Origin: Komagataeibacter europaeus LMG 18890
Lineage (GTDB): Bacteria; Pseudomonadota; Alphaproteobacteria; Acetobacterales; Acetobacteraceae
DNA: 64,000 nucleotides
Reading direction: 5' to 3'
NCBI RefSeq assembly: GCF_000285295.1
Contig: NZ_CADP01000002.1
Coordinates: 40,976 to 104,975, forward strand
The translations under genes and the position numbers were made by a program. Of the stretch, positions 1 through 9,569 are shown one piece after another (position 1 is the first letter of the stretch; the number at the start of each line of letters is the position of its first letter). The notes beneath the pieces were generated by a model that searched no databases, was not told where the DNA came from, and saw only the letters and a program-made list of their open reading frames with translations.

Positions 1-1
1 G

Positions 2-283
2 CTGCGTGCGGCGGAAATGGAATGCAACGCCCTGTTCAAGGGCACGCAGGTTGATGGCGTCTATTCCGCCGACCCGCGCAAGGTGCCCGATGCAAAGCGC
101 TATGACACGCTGACCTATCGTGACGTGCTGGCCAATGACCTGAATGTCATGGATGCGGCGGCGATCAGCCTTGCGCGCGAAAACCGGCTGCCTATCGTGG
201 TATTCAATATTCATGGAAAGGACCCCTTCACCCGCGTCATGCGCGGCGAGGGACGTTTCACCACCATCGTGGCGGCTGACTGA
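2..283 (+). CDS. pyrH: UMP kinase, C-terminal part (start outside window)
   Basis: This is the last 93 residues of uridylate kinase, the amino-acid-kinase-fold enzyme that phosphorylates UMP to UDP for pyrimidine nucleotide synthesis in the cytoplasm. The visible part carries the family segment [11 protein letters not shown] followed by the [16 protein letters not shown] helix region (here [17 protein letters not shown]) and ends in the usual C-terminal beta strand with GRFTTI. The reading frame is open to the first base, so the start lies upstream. pyrH directly before frr is the standard bacterial order, which supports the call. Nothing in the visible part is broken. Confidence 0.93.
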   Translation: MRAAEMECNALFKGTQVDGVYSADPRKVPDAKRYDTLTYRDVLANDLNVMDAAAISLARENRLPIVVFNIHGKDPFTRVMRGEGRFTTIVAAD

Positions 284-358
284 AACCGGGATATCCCTGT
301 CGCCCGTTCGCGGGTGTAGTCATGCCCGGTGGATCAGGAATCAAAAAGGAGGGCCACA

Positions 359-925
359 GTGTCTGTCGATCAGAAAACCTTGCTGGCGGATCTGACCCGC
401 CGTATGGACGGCGCCATTGAAAGCCTGCGCCGTGACTTTGCGGGGCTGCGTTCGGGTCGCGCCAATCCGGCATTGCTGGAACCCGTGCGGGTGGAAGCCT
501 ATGGCGGCGAAGTGCCGCTGACGCAGGTTGGATCCATCGCCGTGCCGGAAGCGCGCATGCTGACGGTTCAGGTATGGGACCGTACCCTGGTGGGTGCTGT
601 GGAACGCGGCATCCGCGATGCGGGCCTGGGCCTGAACCCGGCGGCTGATGGCCAGACCGTGCGCGTGCCCATTCCCCAGTTGACGGAAGAGCGCCGTAAC
701 GAACTGGCCCGCGCGGCCGGCAAGTATGCGGAAAATGGCAAGATCGCCGTGCGCGGCGTGCGTCGTGATGGCATGGACCAGACCAAGAAACTGGAAAAGG
801 CCAGCGAGATCAGCGAAGACGATGTCAAGACATGGTCGGACGCGATCCAGAAGCTGACCGACCAGTACGTCAAGCGCATTGATGATCTGCTGGTTGAAAA
901 AGAACGCGAGATCAAGCAGGTCTGA
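359..925 (+). CDS. frr: Ribosome recycling factor
   Basis: RRF splits the post-termination ribosome together with EF-G. The 188-residue product matches the usual length of about 185. It shows the conserved early block [15 protein letters not shown] (about residues 26-40) and ends in the long basic helix with [15 protein letters not shown] place the start at the GTG at 359 because AAAAGGAGG lies about 7 bases before it; an in-frame GTG at 329 would put that ribosome binding site inside the gene. It follows pyrH by 75 bases and precedes uppS, the common pyrH-frr-uppS-cdsA order. Confidence 0.96.
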   Translation: MSVDQKTLLADLTRRMDGAIESLRRDFAGLRSGRANPALLEPVRVEAYGGEVPLTQVGSIAVPEARMLTVQVWDRTLVGAVERGIRDAGLGLNPAADGQTVRVPIPQLTEERRNELARAAGKYAENGKIAVRGVRRDGMDQTKKLEKASEISEDDVKTWSDAIQKLTDQYVKRIDDLLVEKEREIKQV

Positions 926-990
926 TTGATGCGTGAATGCCGTAACCCCTGTGCTCCATCGTGTGTGTGACTGAGGAGGGCGATCAGGTC

Positions 991-1728
991 TTGTCCGGGT
1001 CAGATCATCCAGCCACAGCCCATACGTGCCTGCCGGAACATGTCGCCATCATCATGGACGGCAACGGCCGGTGGGCCAGCACGCGTGGCCTCCCGCTGCT
1101 GGCGGGGCACCGTGCGGGGGCGGAAGCCGTGCAGCGCACCGTTCGCGCCGCCACGGCACGGGGGGTGCGATGGCTGACGCTGTATGCCTTCTCATCCGAA
1201 AACTGGCGGCGCGCACCGGGGGAGGTCGCGGACCTGACCAGCCTGCTGCGCTATTACCTGCGCCACAAGGTGGCCGAACTGTCGCGCGAAGGGGTGCGGC
1301 TGCGCATTATCGGCGATCTTGCACGTTTTCCCCGCGATATTCAGGAAGAAGCCCGTCGCGCCGAAGAGGTGACGCGTGGCAACACCCGGCTGGTGCTGGT
1401 GCTGGCGCTGTCCTATGGCGGGCGGGCGGATATCGTGCAGGCGGCGACCCGCATGGCGCAGGCTGTCGCGCGGGGTGAACTGCGGGCCGAGCAGATTGAC
1501 GAAACCGTTTTCGCCAGCGCCCTGCTGACGGCCGGCATGCCGGATCCCGACCTGGTGGTGCGGACAAGCGGGGAATGCCGCCTGTCCAATTTTCTTTTAT
1601 GGCAGTCGGCTTATGCCGAACTGGTTTTCCTTGATATTCCCTGGCCGGATTTTGACGCGACGCATTTTGACGCCGTGCTGGATATCTATTCACGGCGTGA
1701 AAGGCGATTCGGTGCAAGACCAGCCTGA
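991..1728 (+). CDS. uppS: Undecaprenyl diphosphate synthase (cis-prenyltransferase)
   Basis: This enzyme extends farnesyl diphosphate with isopentenyl units to make the C55 lipid carrier for peptidoglycan and polysaccharide building. The signature IIMDGNGRWA (residues 20-29) holds the catalytic aspartate D23. The C-terminal block RTSGECRLSNFLLWQSAYAE is the second family signature. I prefer the TTG at 991 as start because GAGGAGGG (973-980) sits about 10 bases upstream. A GTG at 961 is in frame but would have the ribosome binding site inside the gene. The end overlaps cdsA by 17 bases. Confidence 0.95.
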   Translation: MSGSDHPATAHTCLPEHVAIIMDGNGRWASTRGLPLLAGHRAGAEAVQRTVRAATARGVRWLTLYAFSSENWRRAPGEVADLTSLLRYYLRHKVAELSREGVRLRIIGDLARFPRDIQEEARRAEEVTRGNTRLVLVLALSYGGRADIVQAATRMAQAVARGELRAEQIDETVFASALLTAGMPDPDLVVRTSGECRLSNFLLWQSAYAELVFLDIPWPDFDATHFDAVLDIYSRRERRFGARPA

Positions 1729-2566
1729 AAACAGGAGCAGGGCAGCCCCCGCTGCCGCGGCAGGGAAATCAGGGAACTGGAAAGATCTGCGCGCGCGCGT
1801 CCTGTCCGCCGCCGTGCTGGTGCCGTGTGTCGCGCTGTGCGTGTGGTATGGCGGCCTGCTGTATGGCGCGCTGATCGTCGGGGCCATGGCGGGCATGGCC
1901 ATGGAATGGGCGCGCATGTTCGGCTTCGGGCTGGAAACGCGGCGCGGCCAGTTGTGCATGGCGTGGGCGGCCTGCGTCGGGATTGCGGCACTGGCGGGGC
2001 ACTGGGGCGGGGCGCTGCTGGTCATGGCGGCGGCGATCGTGCTGGGTCCGGCCCTGTGGGCGGGGCAGGTGGCCATTGGCTGCGCCGGACTGTCGCTGCT
2101 GTGGCTGCGCTACATGAGTGAACCGGGAGCGGGCGTTGTCCTGTTTCTCGTCGCATGCGTGGCGCTGAGTGACACCGGGGCCTACATGACCGGGCGGCTG
2201 TTTGGTGGCCCGAAGCTTGCGCCGCGTATTTCACCCGCCAAGACATGGTCCGGCTCCATCGGTGGCCTGGGCTGCGCCGTGCTGGGCGGCATGCTGATTG
2301 CGGCCCTGCTGCCCGGCGCGCTGCCGGGCGCGCTGTGGCGCGGGGCGGTATTCGGCGCCCTTGTCGCCATCGCGGCGCAGGCCGGGGATCTTGCGGAAAG
2401 CGCGCTCAAGCGTGCCCGTGGGGTCAAGGATTCCGGTACGATCCTGCCCGGGCACGGTGGGCTGCTGGACCGTTTTGATGGGCTGCTGGTCGCCGCCCCG
2501 ATGGCGGCCCTGCTGTCACTGGGGGCGGCGGGTGGTGCCGCTTTCTGGTATGTGGGTCTGCGCTGA
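1712..2566 (+). CDS. cdsA: Phosphatidate cytidylyltransferase (CDP-diglyceride synthase)
   Basis: CdsA is an inner-membrane enzyme that makes CDP-diacylglycerol from phosphatidic acid and CTP, the branch point of phospholipid synthesis. The 284-residue protein is a string of hydrophobic segments. Near the end it has SPAKTWSGSIGG and the signature GDLAESALKRARGVKDSG with LPGHGGLLDRFDGL, which contains the metal-binding aspartates. I chose the GTG at 1712, preceded by AAGG at 1701-1704, which overlaps the end of uppS. The frame runs further upstream inside uppS but without family resemblance there. Confidence 0.93.
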   Translation: MQDQPENRSRAAPAAAAGKSGNWKDLRARVLSAAVLVPCVALCVWYGGLLYGALIVGAMAGMAMEWARMFGFGLETRRGQLCMAWAACVGIAALAGHWGGALLVMAAAIVLGPALWAGQVAIGCAGLSLLWLRYMSEPGAGVVLFLVACVALSDTGAYMTGRLFGGPKLAPRISPAKTWSGSIGGLGCAVLGGMLIAALLPGALPGALWRGAVFGALVAIAAQAGDLAESALKRARGVKDSGTILPGHGGLLDRFDGLLVAAPMAALLSLGAAGGAAFWYVGLR

Positions 2567-2610
2567 GCCGATGGCCGGGGCCATGAACAGTTTTGGGGAA
2601 TGACGTTACA

Positions 2611-3768
2611 ATGAAGACAGTTTCCGTTCTGGGCAGCACGGGCAGCATTGGCTGTTCCACGGTGGACCTGCTGCTGCAGGCGCCTGACCAGTTCCGCACC
2701 GGCGCGCTGGTGGGCGGGCGTAATGTCACGAAGCTGGCGGAACAGGCCCGGGCGCTGGGTGCGCAGCGCGCCGTGATCGCCGATGAAAGCCTGCTGCCGG
2801 AACTGGAACGCCTGCTGGCCGACAGCGGCATCGAGACGGCCGGGGGCCGCGCCGCCGTGATCGAGGCGGCAAGCCTGCCGGTAGACTGGACCATGGCCGC
2901 CATCACCGGCGCCACGGGGCTGGAACCCACGCTGGCCGCCGTGCGCAATGGCCGGTCCGTAGCACTTGCCAACAAGGAAGCGCTGGTCTGCGCCGGTGAT
3001 GTCATGCTCCGGGCCGTGGCGGATGCGGGGGCGACCCTGCTGCCGGTCGATTCCGAACATAACGCCGTATTCCAGTCCATGGCCGACAAGCAGGCCGATC
3101 AGGTCGAGCAGATCATCCTGACCGCTTCGGGCGGGCCGTTCCGCAGGGCAAGCCTTGAGGAAATGGAAAAGGCCCCGCTGGAGGCGGCGCTGAAGCACCC
3201 GACATGGACCATGGGGGCCAAGATCACCATCGATTCCGCCACCATGTTCAACAAGGGTCTGGAACTGATCGAGGCGGCGCGCCTGTTCAACGTGACCGAG
3301 GACAAGCTGGGCGTTGTCGTGCATCCGCAGTCCGTGGTGCATGGCATGGTGCAGTATACCGATGGTTCCATCGTGGCGCAGCTTGGCTCGGCCGACATGC
3401 GCATTCCCATTGCCCATACGCTGGCATGGCCTGCGCGCATGCCCACCAATTCGCCCCGTCTGGATCTGGCCGCACTGGCGCGCCTTGATTTCGAGGCCCC
3501 GGACGAGGTCCGCTTCCCCGCGCTGCGCCTGGCGCGCGAATCCCTGCGTGCGGGCGGGGCGATGCCCGCCATCCTGTCGGGGGCGAATGAAATCGCGGTC
3601 GAGGCGTTCCTGAAGCGCGAAATCGGCTTTCTTGATATTGCACGGATCGTCGAGGATGTGATGCAATCCATCGGGCCGCAGCGTGCGGATACGCTGGAAG
3701 AAGTGCTGCACTGGGATAATGAATCCCGCCGTGTCGCCCGCCAGCGTACGGTTGCCCGCGCGGCCTGA
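2611..3768 (+). CDS. dxr: 1-deoxy-D-xylulose 5-phosphate reductoisomerase
   Basis: Dxr carries out the second step of the MEP isoprenoid pathway, turning DXP into MEP with NADPH. The 385-residue product starts with the NADPH loop GSTGSIG (residues 8-14). It contains PVDSEHNAVFQ, which carries metal-ligand acidic residues, and IDSATMFNKGLELIEA, with the other metal-binding glutamate. The ATG at 2611 has GGGGAA about 10 bases upstream; the TTG at 2593 overlaps that site and is less likely. Its place next to uppS and cdsA groups lipid-precursor genes together. Confidence 0.96.
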   Translation: MKTVSVLGSTGSIGCSTVDLLLQAPDQFRTGALVGGRNVTKLAEQARALGAQRAVIADESLLPELERLLADSGIETAGGRAAVIEAASLPVDWTMAAITGATGLEPTLAAVRNGRSVALANKEALVCAGDVMLRAVADAGATLLPVDSEHNAVFQSMADKQADQVEQIILTASGGPFRRASLEEMEKAPLEAALKHPTWTMGAKITIDSATMFNKGLELIEAARLFNVTEDKLGVVVHPQSVVHGMVQYTDGSIVAQLGSADMRIPIAHTLAWPARMPTNSPRLDLAALARLDFEAPDEVRFPALRLARESLRAGGAMPAILSGANEIAVEAFLKREIGFLDIARIVEDVMQSIGPQRADTLEEVLHWDNESRRVARQRTVARAA

Positions 3769-3816
3769 CATGATTCTGGATGGTCTTTCTGGCCATCGGG
3801 AGATAGCGTAGCATTC

Positions 3817-4923
3817 ATGCATGATCTGATCCGGACCATTCTGGCTTTCTCCCTTGTGCTGGGGGTGCTGGTTTTCATTCACGAACTTGGTCACTACCTT
3901 GCCGCGCGCTGGCGTGGCGTGCATGTCGAGGTTTTTTCGATCGGTTTTGGCCGTCCCCTCCTGCGCTGGCATGACAGCGTGGGCACGGAATGGCGGCTGT
4001 GCCCGGTGCCGCTGGGCGGATATGTCCGCCCGCATGGATTCGAGGGGCCGGAAGACGCGACCGAGGAACAGAAGGCCGCGTGGCAGCCCGGACGCACGTT
4101 CCATGACAAGCCGGTCCTGTCGCGGGCCATCGTGATCATGGCCGGGCCGGTATTCAACTTCCTGCTGGCCATCGTGCTGTTTACCGGCCTGTTCGCCATG
4201 TCGGGGCAGCCGCATATCCTCAATCAGGTGGCCCAGGTCATGCCCGATGGGGCTGCCGCCAGCGCCGGGGTGGAAAAGGGCGACGTAATCGTGCGCGTGG
4301 GTGACCACAGGGTGCGCGACGTGACCGACCTGCAGTCCTTTGTCAGCGGGCAGGCGGATGCCCAGACCACGCTGACGGTCCGCCGTAATGGTGCGGAACA
4401 GGTGCTGCCGGTCCATATCGGTGCGGTCGGGGACAAGGCCAACCGCCACGGCCAGATCGGCGTGTCCTTCGCCGCCGAGGTCGGCAAGCCGCAATCCCTG
4501 CCGCGGGCCTTTGTTTCCGCCATCAGGGAAACATGGAACGTATCGGTCCAGACGCTGGACGGGCTGTGGCAGATGATTACGGGACAGCACAGCACCAAGG
4601 ACCTTGGCGGTCCGCTGCGCATTGCCCAGATGTCGGGTCAGGTGGCGCAGTATGGCGTGCCCAGCCTGGTGTCGTTCATGGCGCTGCTGTCGATCAACCT
4701 CGGGCTGATCAACCTGTTCCCCGTGCCGATTCTTGATGGGGGACGGCTAGTGTTTTATATATTTGAGGCTATTCTGGGGCGGCCGGTGTCTCGTCGGGTG
4801 CAGGAAATCAGCTTTCAGGCTGGCTTTGCGCTGATTGCCGGATTATTTCTGTTTTCAACCTTTAACGATCTGTCACATTTCGGCCTGTTCCAATGGCTCG
4901 CGTCGCGCGCCGGACAGGGCTAA
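3817..4923 (+). CDS. rseP: Site-2 intramembrane zinc metalloprotease RseP
   Basis: This is an inner-membrane site-2 protease that cuts transmembrane substrates, such as anti-sigma factors and leftover signal peptides. The zinc motif HELGH is in the first membrane segment (H22, E23, H26). The third ligand region is NLFPVPILDGG near the C-terminus. A PDZ domain is visible at about residues 125-205 (GAAASAGVEKGDVIVRVGD). At 368 residues it is shorter than the 450-residue E. coli protein, consistent with one PDZ domain rather than two. CGGGAG lies upstream of the ATG. The dxr-rseP-bamA order is typical. Confidence 0.95.
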   Translation: MHDLIRTILAFSLVLGVLVFIHELGHYLAARWRGVHVEVFSIGFGRPLLRWHDSVGTEWRLCPVPLGGYVRPHGFEGPEDATEEQKAAWQPGRTFHDKPVLSRAIVIMAGPVFNFLLAIVLFTGLFAMSGQPHILNQVAQVMPDGAAASAGVEKGDVIVRVGDHRVRDVTDLQSFVSGQADAQTTLTVRRNGAEQVLPVHIGAVGDKANRHGQIGVSFAAEVGKPQSLPRAFVSAIRETWNVSVQTLDGLWQMITGQHSTKDLGGPLRIAQMSGQVAQYGVPSLVSFMALLSINLGLINLFPVPILDGGRLVFYIFEAILGRPVSRRVQEISFQAGFALIAGLFLFSTFNDLSHFGLFQWLASRAGQG

Positions 4924-5073
4924 GGTGCAGCGGGTGACACAAGTGCTTGCACAGTGTGGCGTATATCGGATAGGTCCGCCACGAAGACTGATACATGACA
5001 GGAAGGGAGCCGGCCCTCCATCCGGTCTTAATGCATGGCTGATCCGCATGCCGAGTGGTGAGGAATAGCGATT

Positions 5074-7530
5074 TTGTCGAGTAAACGTTCAGCGCTGCTT
5101 GCGTCTGTCTGCGTTATGCCGCTGTTCTGGACGGTCGGTGCATATGCACAGGAAGAAGCAGCACAGAACACGCCATTCGGCGGGGATATGGCGCCAGTGG
5201 ACGGCGTGCAGCAGGAACCCGAGGTGGAGGCGATCAAGGCCCCGCCGCTTGAAGACCCGATCGAAGCGGTGGACATCAAGGGCAACAGCCGCATCGAAAC
5301 CAGCACCATCCTGTCATACATGGTTGTCCAGCCGGGCGACCGCTTCAATCAGGATCTGCTCGACCGTTCGCTCAAGACCCTGTACGCCACCGGACTGTTT
5401 CATGACGTAACGCTCAAGCGCGTGGGCAACGTGCTTGAAGTGCATGTGGTCGAAAACCCGATCGTCAACCGTATCGTGTTCGAAGGCAATCATGCCGCCA
5501 AGGACGAGGACCTGACGAAAGTCATCTCGCTGCGTCCGCGCGCGGTCTATTCCCCGCAGGGCATTGCCGCCGACCGCACCAAGATCCTGGGTGTCTATGC
5601 GGAAAAGGCGCGGTACGCGGCCACCGTCACACCGCAGATCATCCGCCTTGCACATAACCGCGTTGATGTGATCTTCCACATCAACGAAGCGCAGAAGACG
5701 CTGATCAAGAAGGTCACGTTTGTAGGCAACCACGCATTCAGCAGCGCGGCCCTGGCGGGTGTCGTATCATCCAAGGAGACGGCATGGTACCGTTTCTTTG
5801 CTTCCAGCGACCAGTACAATCCCGAACGCATCAAGTATGATGCTGAATTGCTGCATCGTTTTTACCTGAAAAACGGCTTTGTCGATTTCCAGATCAAGAA
5901 CGCCACGGGCGAACTGTCGGCTGACCGCAAGAGCTTCTACATCACCTATACGATGGAAGAAGGTCCACGTTACCGCCTGAACAAGATGGATGTACGCTCG
6001 TCCCTGCGTCATGTCAGCGCTGAGTCGATGCGCAAGTACATCTCGCTGTTCCACGGGCAGTGGTATGATGGCAGCGCCATCCAGCACAACGCGACGGACA
6101 TGCAGGAAATGCTGCAGGGCAAGGGCTATCCCTTCGCCATGGTCCATCCCGAAATTGCCCGCAACCCGGAAAAACGCACCGTCAACCTGCTGTTTGACAT
6201 AAGCGAAGGCCCGCGGATGTATGTCGAGCGTATCGACATCAACGGCAACACCATTACCGAGGACAAGGTCATCCGGCGCCAGCTGCCCATGGCCGAAGGG
6301 GACCCGTACACCCCGCTGGACCGCAAGTATTCCAAGCTGATCCTGGAAGACCTGGGCTTCTTCAAGACGGTCTCGATCGATCAGACGCCCGGTTCCGCGC
6401 CGGACAAGGTCAATATCTCGGCCGACGTGGTGGAAAAGCCGACGGGTGAATTCTCGCTCGGTGGCGGTTACTCGACCGATGCCGGCGTGCTGGGCAATCT
6501 CGGGTTGAAGCAGCATAACCTGCTGGGCACCGGCATTGACGCAGGCTTCACGGGTACTGCCGCGTATTATGAAGACCAGGCCGACATCTCGCTGACGGAC
6601 CCGTATTTCCTCAACCGCAATCTTGTGGCGGGCATCGACCTGTTCGGTATCCAGAACCGCTACATGACGTACCAGAGCTATTCCGAAGCGCGTATCGGCA
6701 TGACGCTGCGCATGGGGTATTCGTACAACAACCACCTGTCGCAATCGTGGAGCTATACGCTGACCGATCGTGACATTGGTGATACGTGGTCTGATTCGTC
6801 ATATTACGTGCAGGACCAGAATGGCTGGTCGCTCCTGTCACAGCTCAGCACCACACTGACATACGATACACGCGACCGCAGGCAGCAGCCGCATAAAGGT
6901 TTCGTCATACGTGTGGGTGGCGATTTCGCCGGTATCGGCGGTAACGAGCGCTACCTGCGTGGCAAGGTGGATGCCGCCTACTACATCCCGCTTGACAGCA
7001 TCATGGGCAACCATGACTGGACGGTCAGCTTCCGTGCCGGTGCGGGTGACATCATGAACTGGGGCGGTGGTCGCAGCGACATCATCGATAACTTCTACCT
7101 TGGTGGTAACTCGCTGCGCGGCTTCATGGATGGTGGTGTCGGCCCGCGAAGCTACGCCATCCCCGCGCGTGACGGCAACCCGATGCATTCGCAGCAGGAC
7201 TTCCTGGGTGGCCGGTTCATGTACACGGCATCCGCGCAGGTGGATTTCCCCATTCCGTTCGCATCGGCCATGGGGATCAAGGGACGGTACTTCGTGGATA
7301 TGGGCGGGCTGGACGGGCTGCGTGTCCGTCGGCGCTATACATCCATGAAGGATTGGCCGAAATATACCCCGGTGTATGATGATACGCTTACGCCCGTGGT
7401 CTCGACCGGCGTGGGTATCGCGTGGAAGAGTCCGTTCGGGCTTGTGAATATCGATCTGGGCGTTCCCCTGCACAAGGGAACGAACGACAGGACCCAGTTG
7501 CTCCGCTTCGGCTTCGGCCAACAATTCTGA
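5074..7530 (+). CDS. bamA: Outer-membrane protein assembly factor BamA
   Basis: BamA is the core of the machine that folds beta-barrel proteins into the outer membrane. The 818-residue product has a signal peptide (cut expected after AYAQ, near residue 26). POTRA domains follow from about residue 65 (VDIKGNSRIETSTI) to 440, then a 16-strand-type barrel ending in FGFGQQF with the C-terminal phenylalanine that BAM recognises. The start is a TTG at 5074 preceded by GTGAGGAAT; no ATG gives an intact signal peptide. The 150 bases after rseP hold a weak promoter-like TTGCAC near 4953, which I do not annotate. The Skp-like gene follows after 7 bases. Confidence 0.96.
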   Translation: MSSKRSALLASVCVMPLFWTVGAYAQEEAAQNTPFGGDMAPVDGVQQEPEVEAIKAPPLEDPIEAVDIKGNSRIETSTILSYMVVQPGDRFNQDLLDRSLKTLYATGLFHDVTLKRVGNVLEVHVVENPIVNRIVFEGNHAAKDEDLTKVISLRPRAVYSPQGIAADRTKILGVYAEKARYAATVTPQIIRLAHNRVDVIFHINEAQKTLIKKVTFVGNHAFSSAALAGVVSSKETAWYRFFASSDQYNPERIKYDAELLHRFYLKNGFVDFQIKNATGELSADRKSFYITYTMEEGPRYRLNKMDVRSSLRHVSAESMRKYISLFHGQWYDGSAIQHNATDMQEMLQGKGYPFAMVHPEIARNPEKRTVNLLFDISEGPRMYVERIDINGNTITEDKVIRRQLPMAEGDPYTPLDRKYSKLILEDLGFFKTVSIDQTPGSAPDKVNISADVVEKPTGEFSLGGGYSTDAGVLGNLGLKQHNLLGTGIDAGFTGTAAYYEDQADISLTDPYFLNRNLVAGIDLFGIQNRYMTYQSYSEARIGMTLRMGYSYNNHLSQSWSYTLTDRDIGDTWSDSSYYVQDQNGWSLLSQLSTTLTYDTRDRRQQPHKGFVIRVGGDFAGIGGNERYLRGKVDAAYYIPLDSIMGNHDWTVSFRAGAGDIMNWGGGRSDIIDNFYLGGNSLRGFMDGGVGPRSYAIPARDGNPMHSQQDFLGGRFMYTASAQVDFPIPFASAMGIKGRYFVDMGGLDGLRVRRRYTSMKDWPKYTPVYDDTLTPVVSTGVGIAWKSPFGLVNIDLGVPLHKGTNDRTQLLRFGFGQQF

Positions 7531-7537
7531 GGTGATA

Positions 7538-8383
7538 ATGTTGCGTAAATCCGGCATTCGTCTGCTTGCCGCAACCGCTCTGCTCGGGTGGGGATATCAG
7601 GCCGTATCGGGCGCGCATGCGCAGGGTTCGGGCGGGAACTCTGGCTGGTTCGTGCCCAAGGCGTCGCAGCCTGCCCCCCATCCCGCCGCGCATGAGGCGC
7701 CACCCCCCGTGCAACTGCCCGCCCCGCAGTCCGACAGCGAGGAGGCACAGTCACAGACGCCGCCCATCCTGCCGCAGCCGCCCGTGCCCAAGGCGCCGGA
7801 CGTGCCCAAGAGCGCACCGCCCCCGGCCCCTGTCATCGGCGTGATCAGCGTGCCGGATGTCATGCGCATGTCATCCGCCGCGCAGCAGGCCGAACGCGTG
7901 CTGGGTGCGCGCCGTGACGACCTGGCCCGCGATGCGCAGAAGGAGCAGGCAGGCTGGCGTGACGAACAGCAGAAGCTGCAGGGTCAGGCCAAGACCATGT
8001 CATCCGACCAGATCCAGAGCAGCGAGCGCAAGCTGCAGGAACGCGTGCTGGCGGCGCAGAAGAACTTCCGCAACCGCAACCGCGTCATTCAGGAAGCGGC
8101 CCAGGTCGCGCTGGGGCAGATCGAACGCGAACTGGTCCAGATCATCCGGCAGGTTGCCGCCAGCCGTGGCATGAACCTTGTGCTGCATCTTGAGCAGGTG
8201 GCCCTGAGTCAGGAAAGCCTGGATATTACGCAGCAGGTGGCAACGCAGCTGAACGGCGTGCTGCCGACCGTATTCATTCCCGCCGCGGATGTGGACCCGG
8301 AGGTTCTGGCCAAGTCCGGCACCATGCCGACCACGGCGGATGCCGACCGTCCAGCCGCTGCCGCCGCGCCGGCCAAGCATTAA
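7538..8383 (+). CDS. Skp/OmpH-like periplasmic chaperone with a proline-rich N-terminal insert
   Basis: The protein has a signal peptide (to about residue 29, AHAQ) and, from about residue 100 (PVIGVISVPDVMRMS), an OmpH/Skp-type domain with a long coiled coil rich in Gln, Arg and Lys. Skp carries unfolded outer-membrane proteins through the periplasm to BamA, and its place directly after bamA fits. The size is unusual: 281 residues against about 160. Most of the excess is a Pro/Ala/Gln-rich stretch between the signal peptide and the chaperone domain. The ATG at 7538 is preceded by GAGG overlapping the bamA stop; a GTG at 7532 is also possible. Function is inferred from family and position. 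Confidence 0.82.
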   Translation: MLRKSGIRLLAATALLGWGYQAVSGAHAQGSGGNSGWFVPKASQPAPHPAAHEAPPPVQLPAPQSDSEEAQSQTPPILPQPPVPKAPDVPKSAPPPAPVIGVISVPDVMRMSSAAQQAERVLGARRDDLARDAQKEQAGWRDEQQKLQGQAKTMSSDQIQSSERKLQERVLAAQKNFRNRNRVIQEAAQVALGQIERELVQIIRQVAASRGMNLVLHLEQVALSQESLDITQQVATQLNGVLPTVFIPAADVDPEVLAKSGTMPTTADADRPAAAAAPAKH

Positions 8384-8393
8384 GGCCTGTTTC

Positions 8394-9479
8394 ATGACAG
8401 TGACGCCGGATAACGTACCGGGCGATCCACGGTTTTTCGTAACGCAGGGACCGTTCGGGCTGGAACAGCTTGCGCAATGCAGCGGGGCTGAACTGCGCAA
8501 GGCTGCCGACGGGGCGGAAACCAGCACCCCGTTCAGCGGCATCGCGCCGCTGCAGTCCGCTACGCGGGGACAGGTCAGCTTTCTGGACAACCGGCGCTAT
8601 CTTCCCCTGCTGGAAGGAACGGGTGCTGGCGCGGTAATCGTAGCCCCCGCCTTTGCGGACAAGGTGCCGCCGCATGCCGCCGTTCTGGTGTCAAAGGCGC
8701 CGTACCAGGCATGGGCCCGCATTGCGTCCCTGTTCTATCCGCCGCCACCGGTCCGGCCGGGCATCCACCCTTCCGCCGTGATCGGTACCGGGTGCGAAAT
8801 CGACCCGACGGCCGCGATCGGCGCCTTTACGGTGGTGGGCGACGGCGTGCGGATTGGCGCGGGTTCCGCTATCGGCACCCATGTCAGCATCGGGAACGGG
8901 GTGGAAATCGGGGCGCGTTGCCGTATTGGCGCGCATGTCGCCATTTCCCACGCCCTGCTGGGTGAACGTGTCACGCTGCTGCCGGGGGCGCGGATCGGTC
9001 AGGACGGGTTTGGCTTTGCCGTGACACCCGAAGGCTTTGAAAGCGTACCGCAGCTTGGTCGCGTCATTCTGGAAGACGGGGTGGAGATCGGGGCCAATTC
9101 CACCGTGGATCGCGGGTCCATCCGTGATACGGTGATCGGGGCTGGCTCACGCCTCGACAACCTGGTGCAGATTGGCCATAATGCGCGGCTGGGGCGCTGC
9201 TGTATCGTAGTTTCCCAGGCTGGCATTTCGGGTTCGACCGAACTTGGTGATTTCGTGACGGTTGCGGCGCAGGCCGGGCTGATCGGACATATCAAGATTG
9301 GTGCCAAGGCCCGGATCGGCGCGCAGTGTGGTGTCATGTCCGATGTGGAATCCGGAGCCGATATGATCGGTAGTCCGGCCATGCCTTTTCGGGAATTTTT
9401 CCGGAACGTGGCCTTTCTGCGTCGGATGGCCAGGAAAACGACGCAGGATGGAAACAGGGAAAAGGCCGACAAGGGCTGA
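8394..9479 (+). CDS. lpxD: UDP-3-O-(3-hydroxyacyl)glucosamine N-acyltransferase
   Basis: LpxD adds the second 3-hydroxyacyl chain, on the 2-amino group of UDP-glucosamine, in lipid A synthesis. The 361-residue length is close to the E. coli enzyme. The N-terminal uridine-binding domain includes QVSFLDNRRYLPLL. It is followed by many hexapeptide repeats forming a left-handed beta helix (IGTGCEIDPTAAIGAFTVVG onward). The segment NLVQIGHNARLG carries the expected catalytic histidine. The ATG at 8394 has TAAGGCC 8 bases upstream. It sits between the Skp-like gene and fabZ as in most Gram-negative lpx clusters. Confidence 0.95.
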   Translation: MTVTPDNVPGDPRFFVTQGPFGLEQLAQCSGAELRKAADGAETSTPFSGIAPLQSATRGQVSFLDNRRYLPLLEGTGAGAVIVAPAFADKVPPHAAVLVSKAPYQAWARIASLFYPPPPVRPGIHPSAVIGTGCEIDPTAAIGAFTVVGDGVRIGAGSAIGTHVSIGNGVEIGARCRIGAHVAISHALLGERVTLLPGARIGQDGFGFAVTPEGFESVPQLGRVILEDGVEIGANSTVDRGSIRDTVIGAGSRLDNLVQIGHNARLGRCCIVVSQAGISGSTELGDFVTVAAQAGLIGHIKIGAKARIGAQCGVMSDVESGADMIGSPAMPFREFFRNVAFLRRMARKTTQDGNREKADKG

Positions 9480-9569
9480 TTGCCTGCTGCCATTGCATAT
9501 TCAACCGGCAGGAAGCCACTGTTCCGTCTGGCGCGGGAGGCTTTCAGGCCGAACAAGTGGTTGGACGAC

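Noticed and set aside
2182..4590. An 802-codon open frame on the minus strand
   Set aside because: It lies opposite cdsA, dxr and rseP, all clear genes. Its translation is His/Arg/Gln-rich with no family motif, a usual shadow of GC-rich coding DNA.
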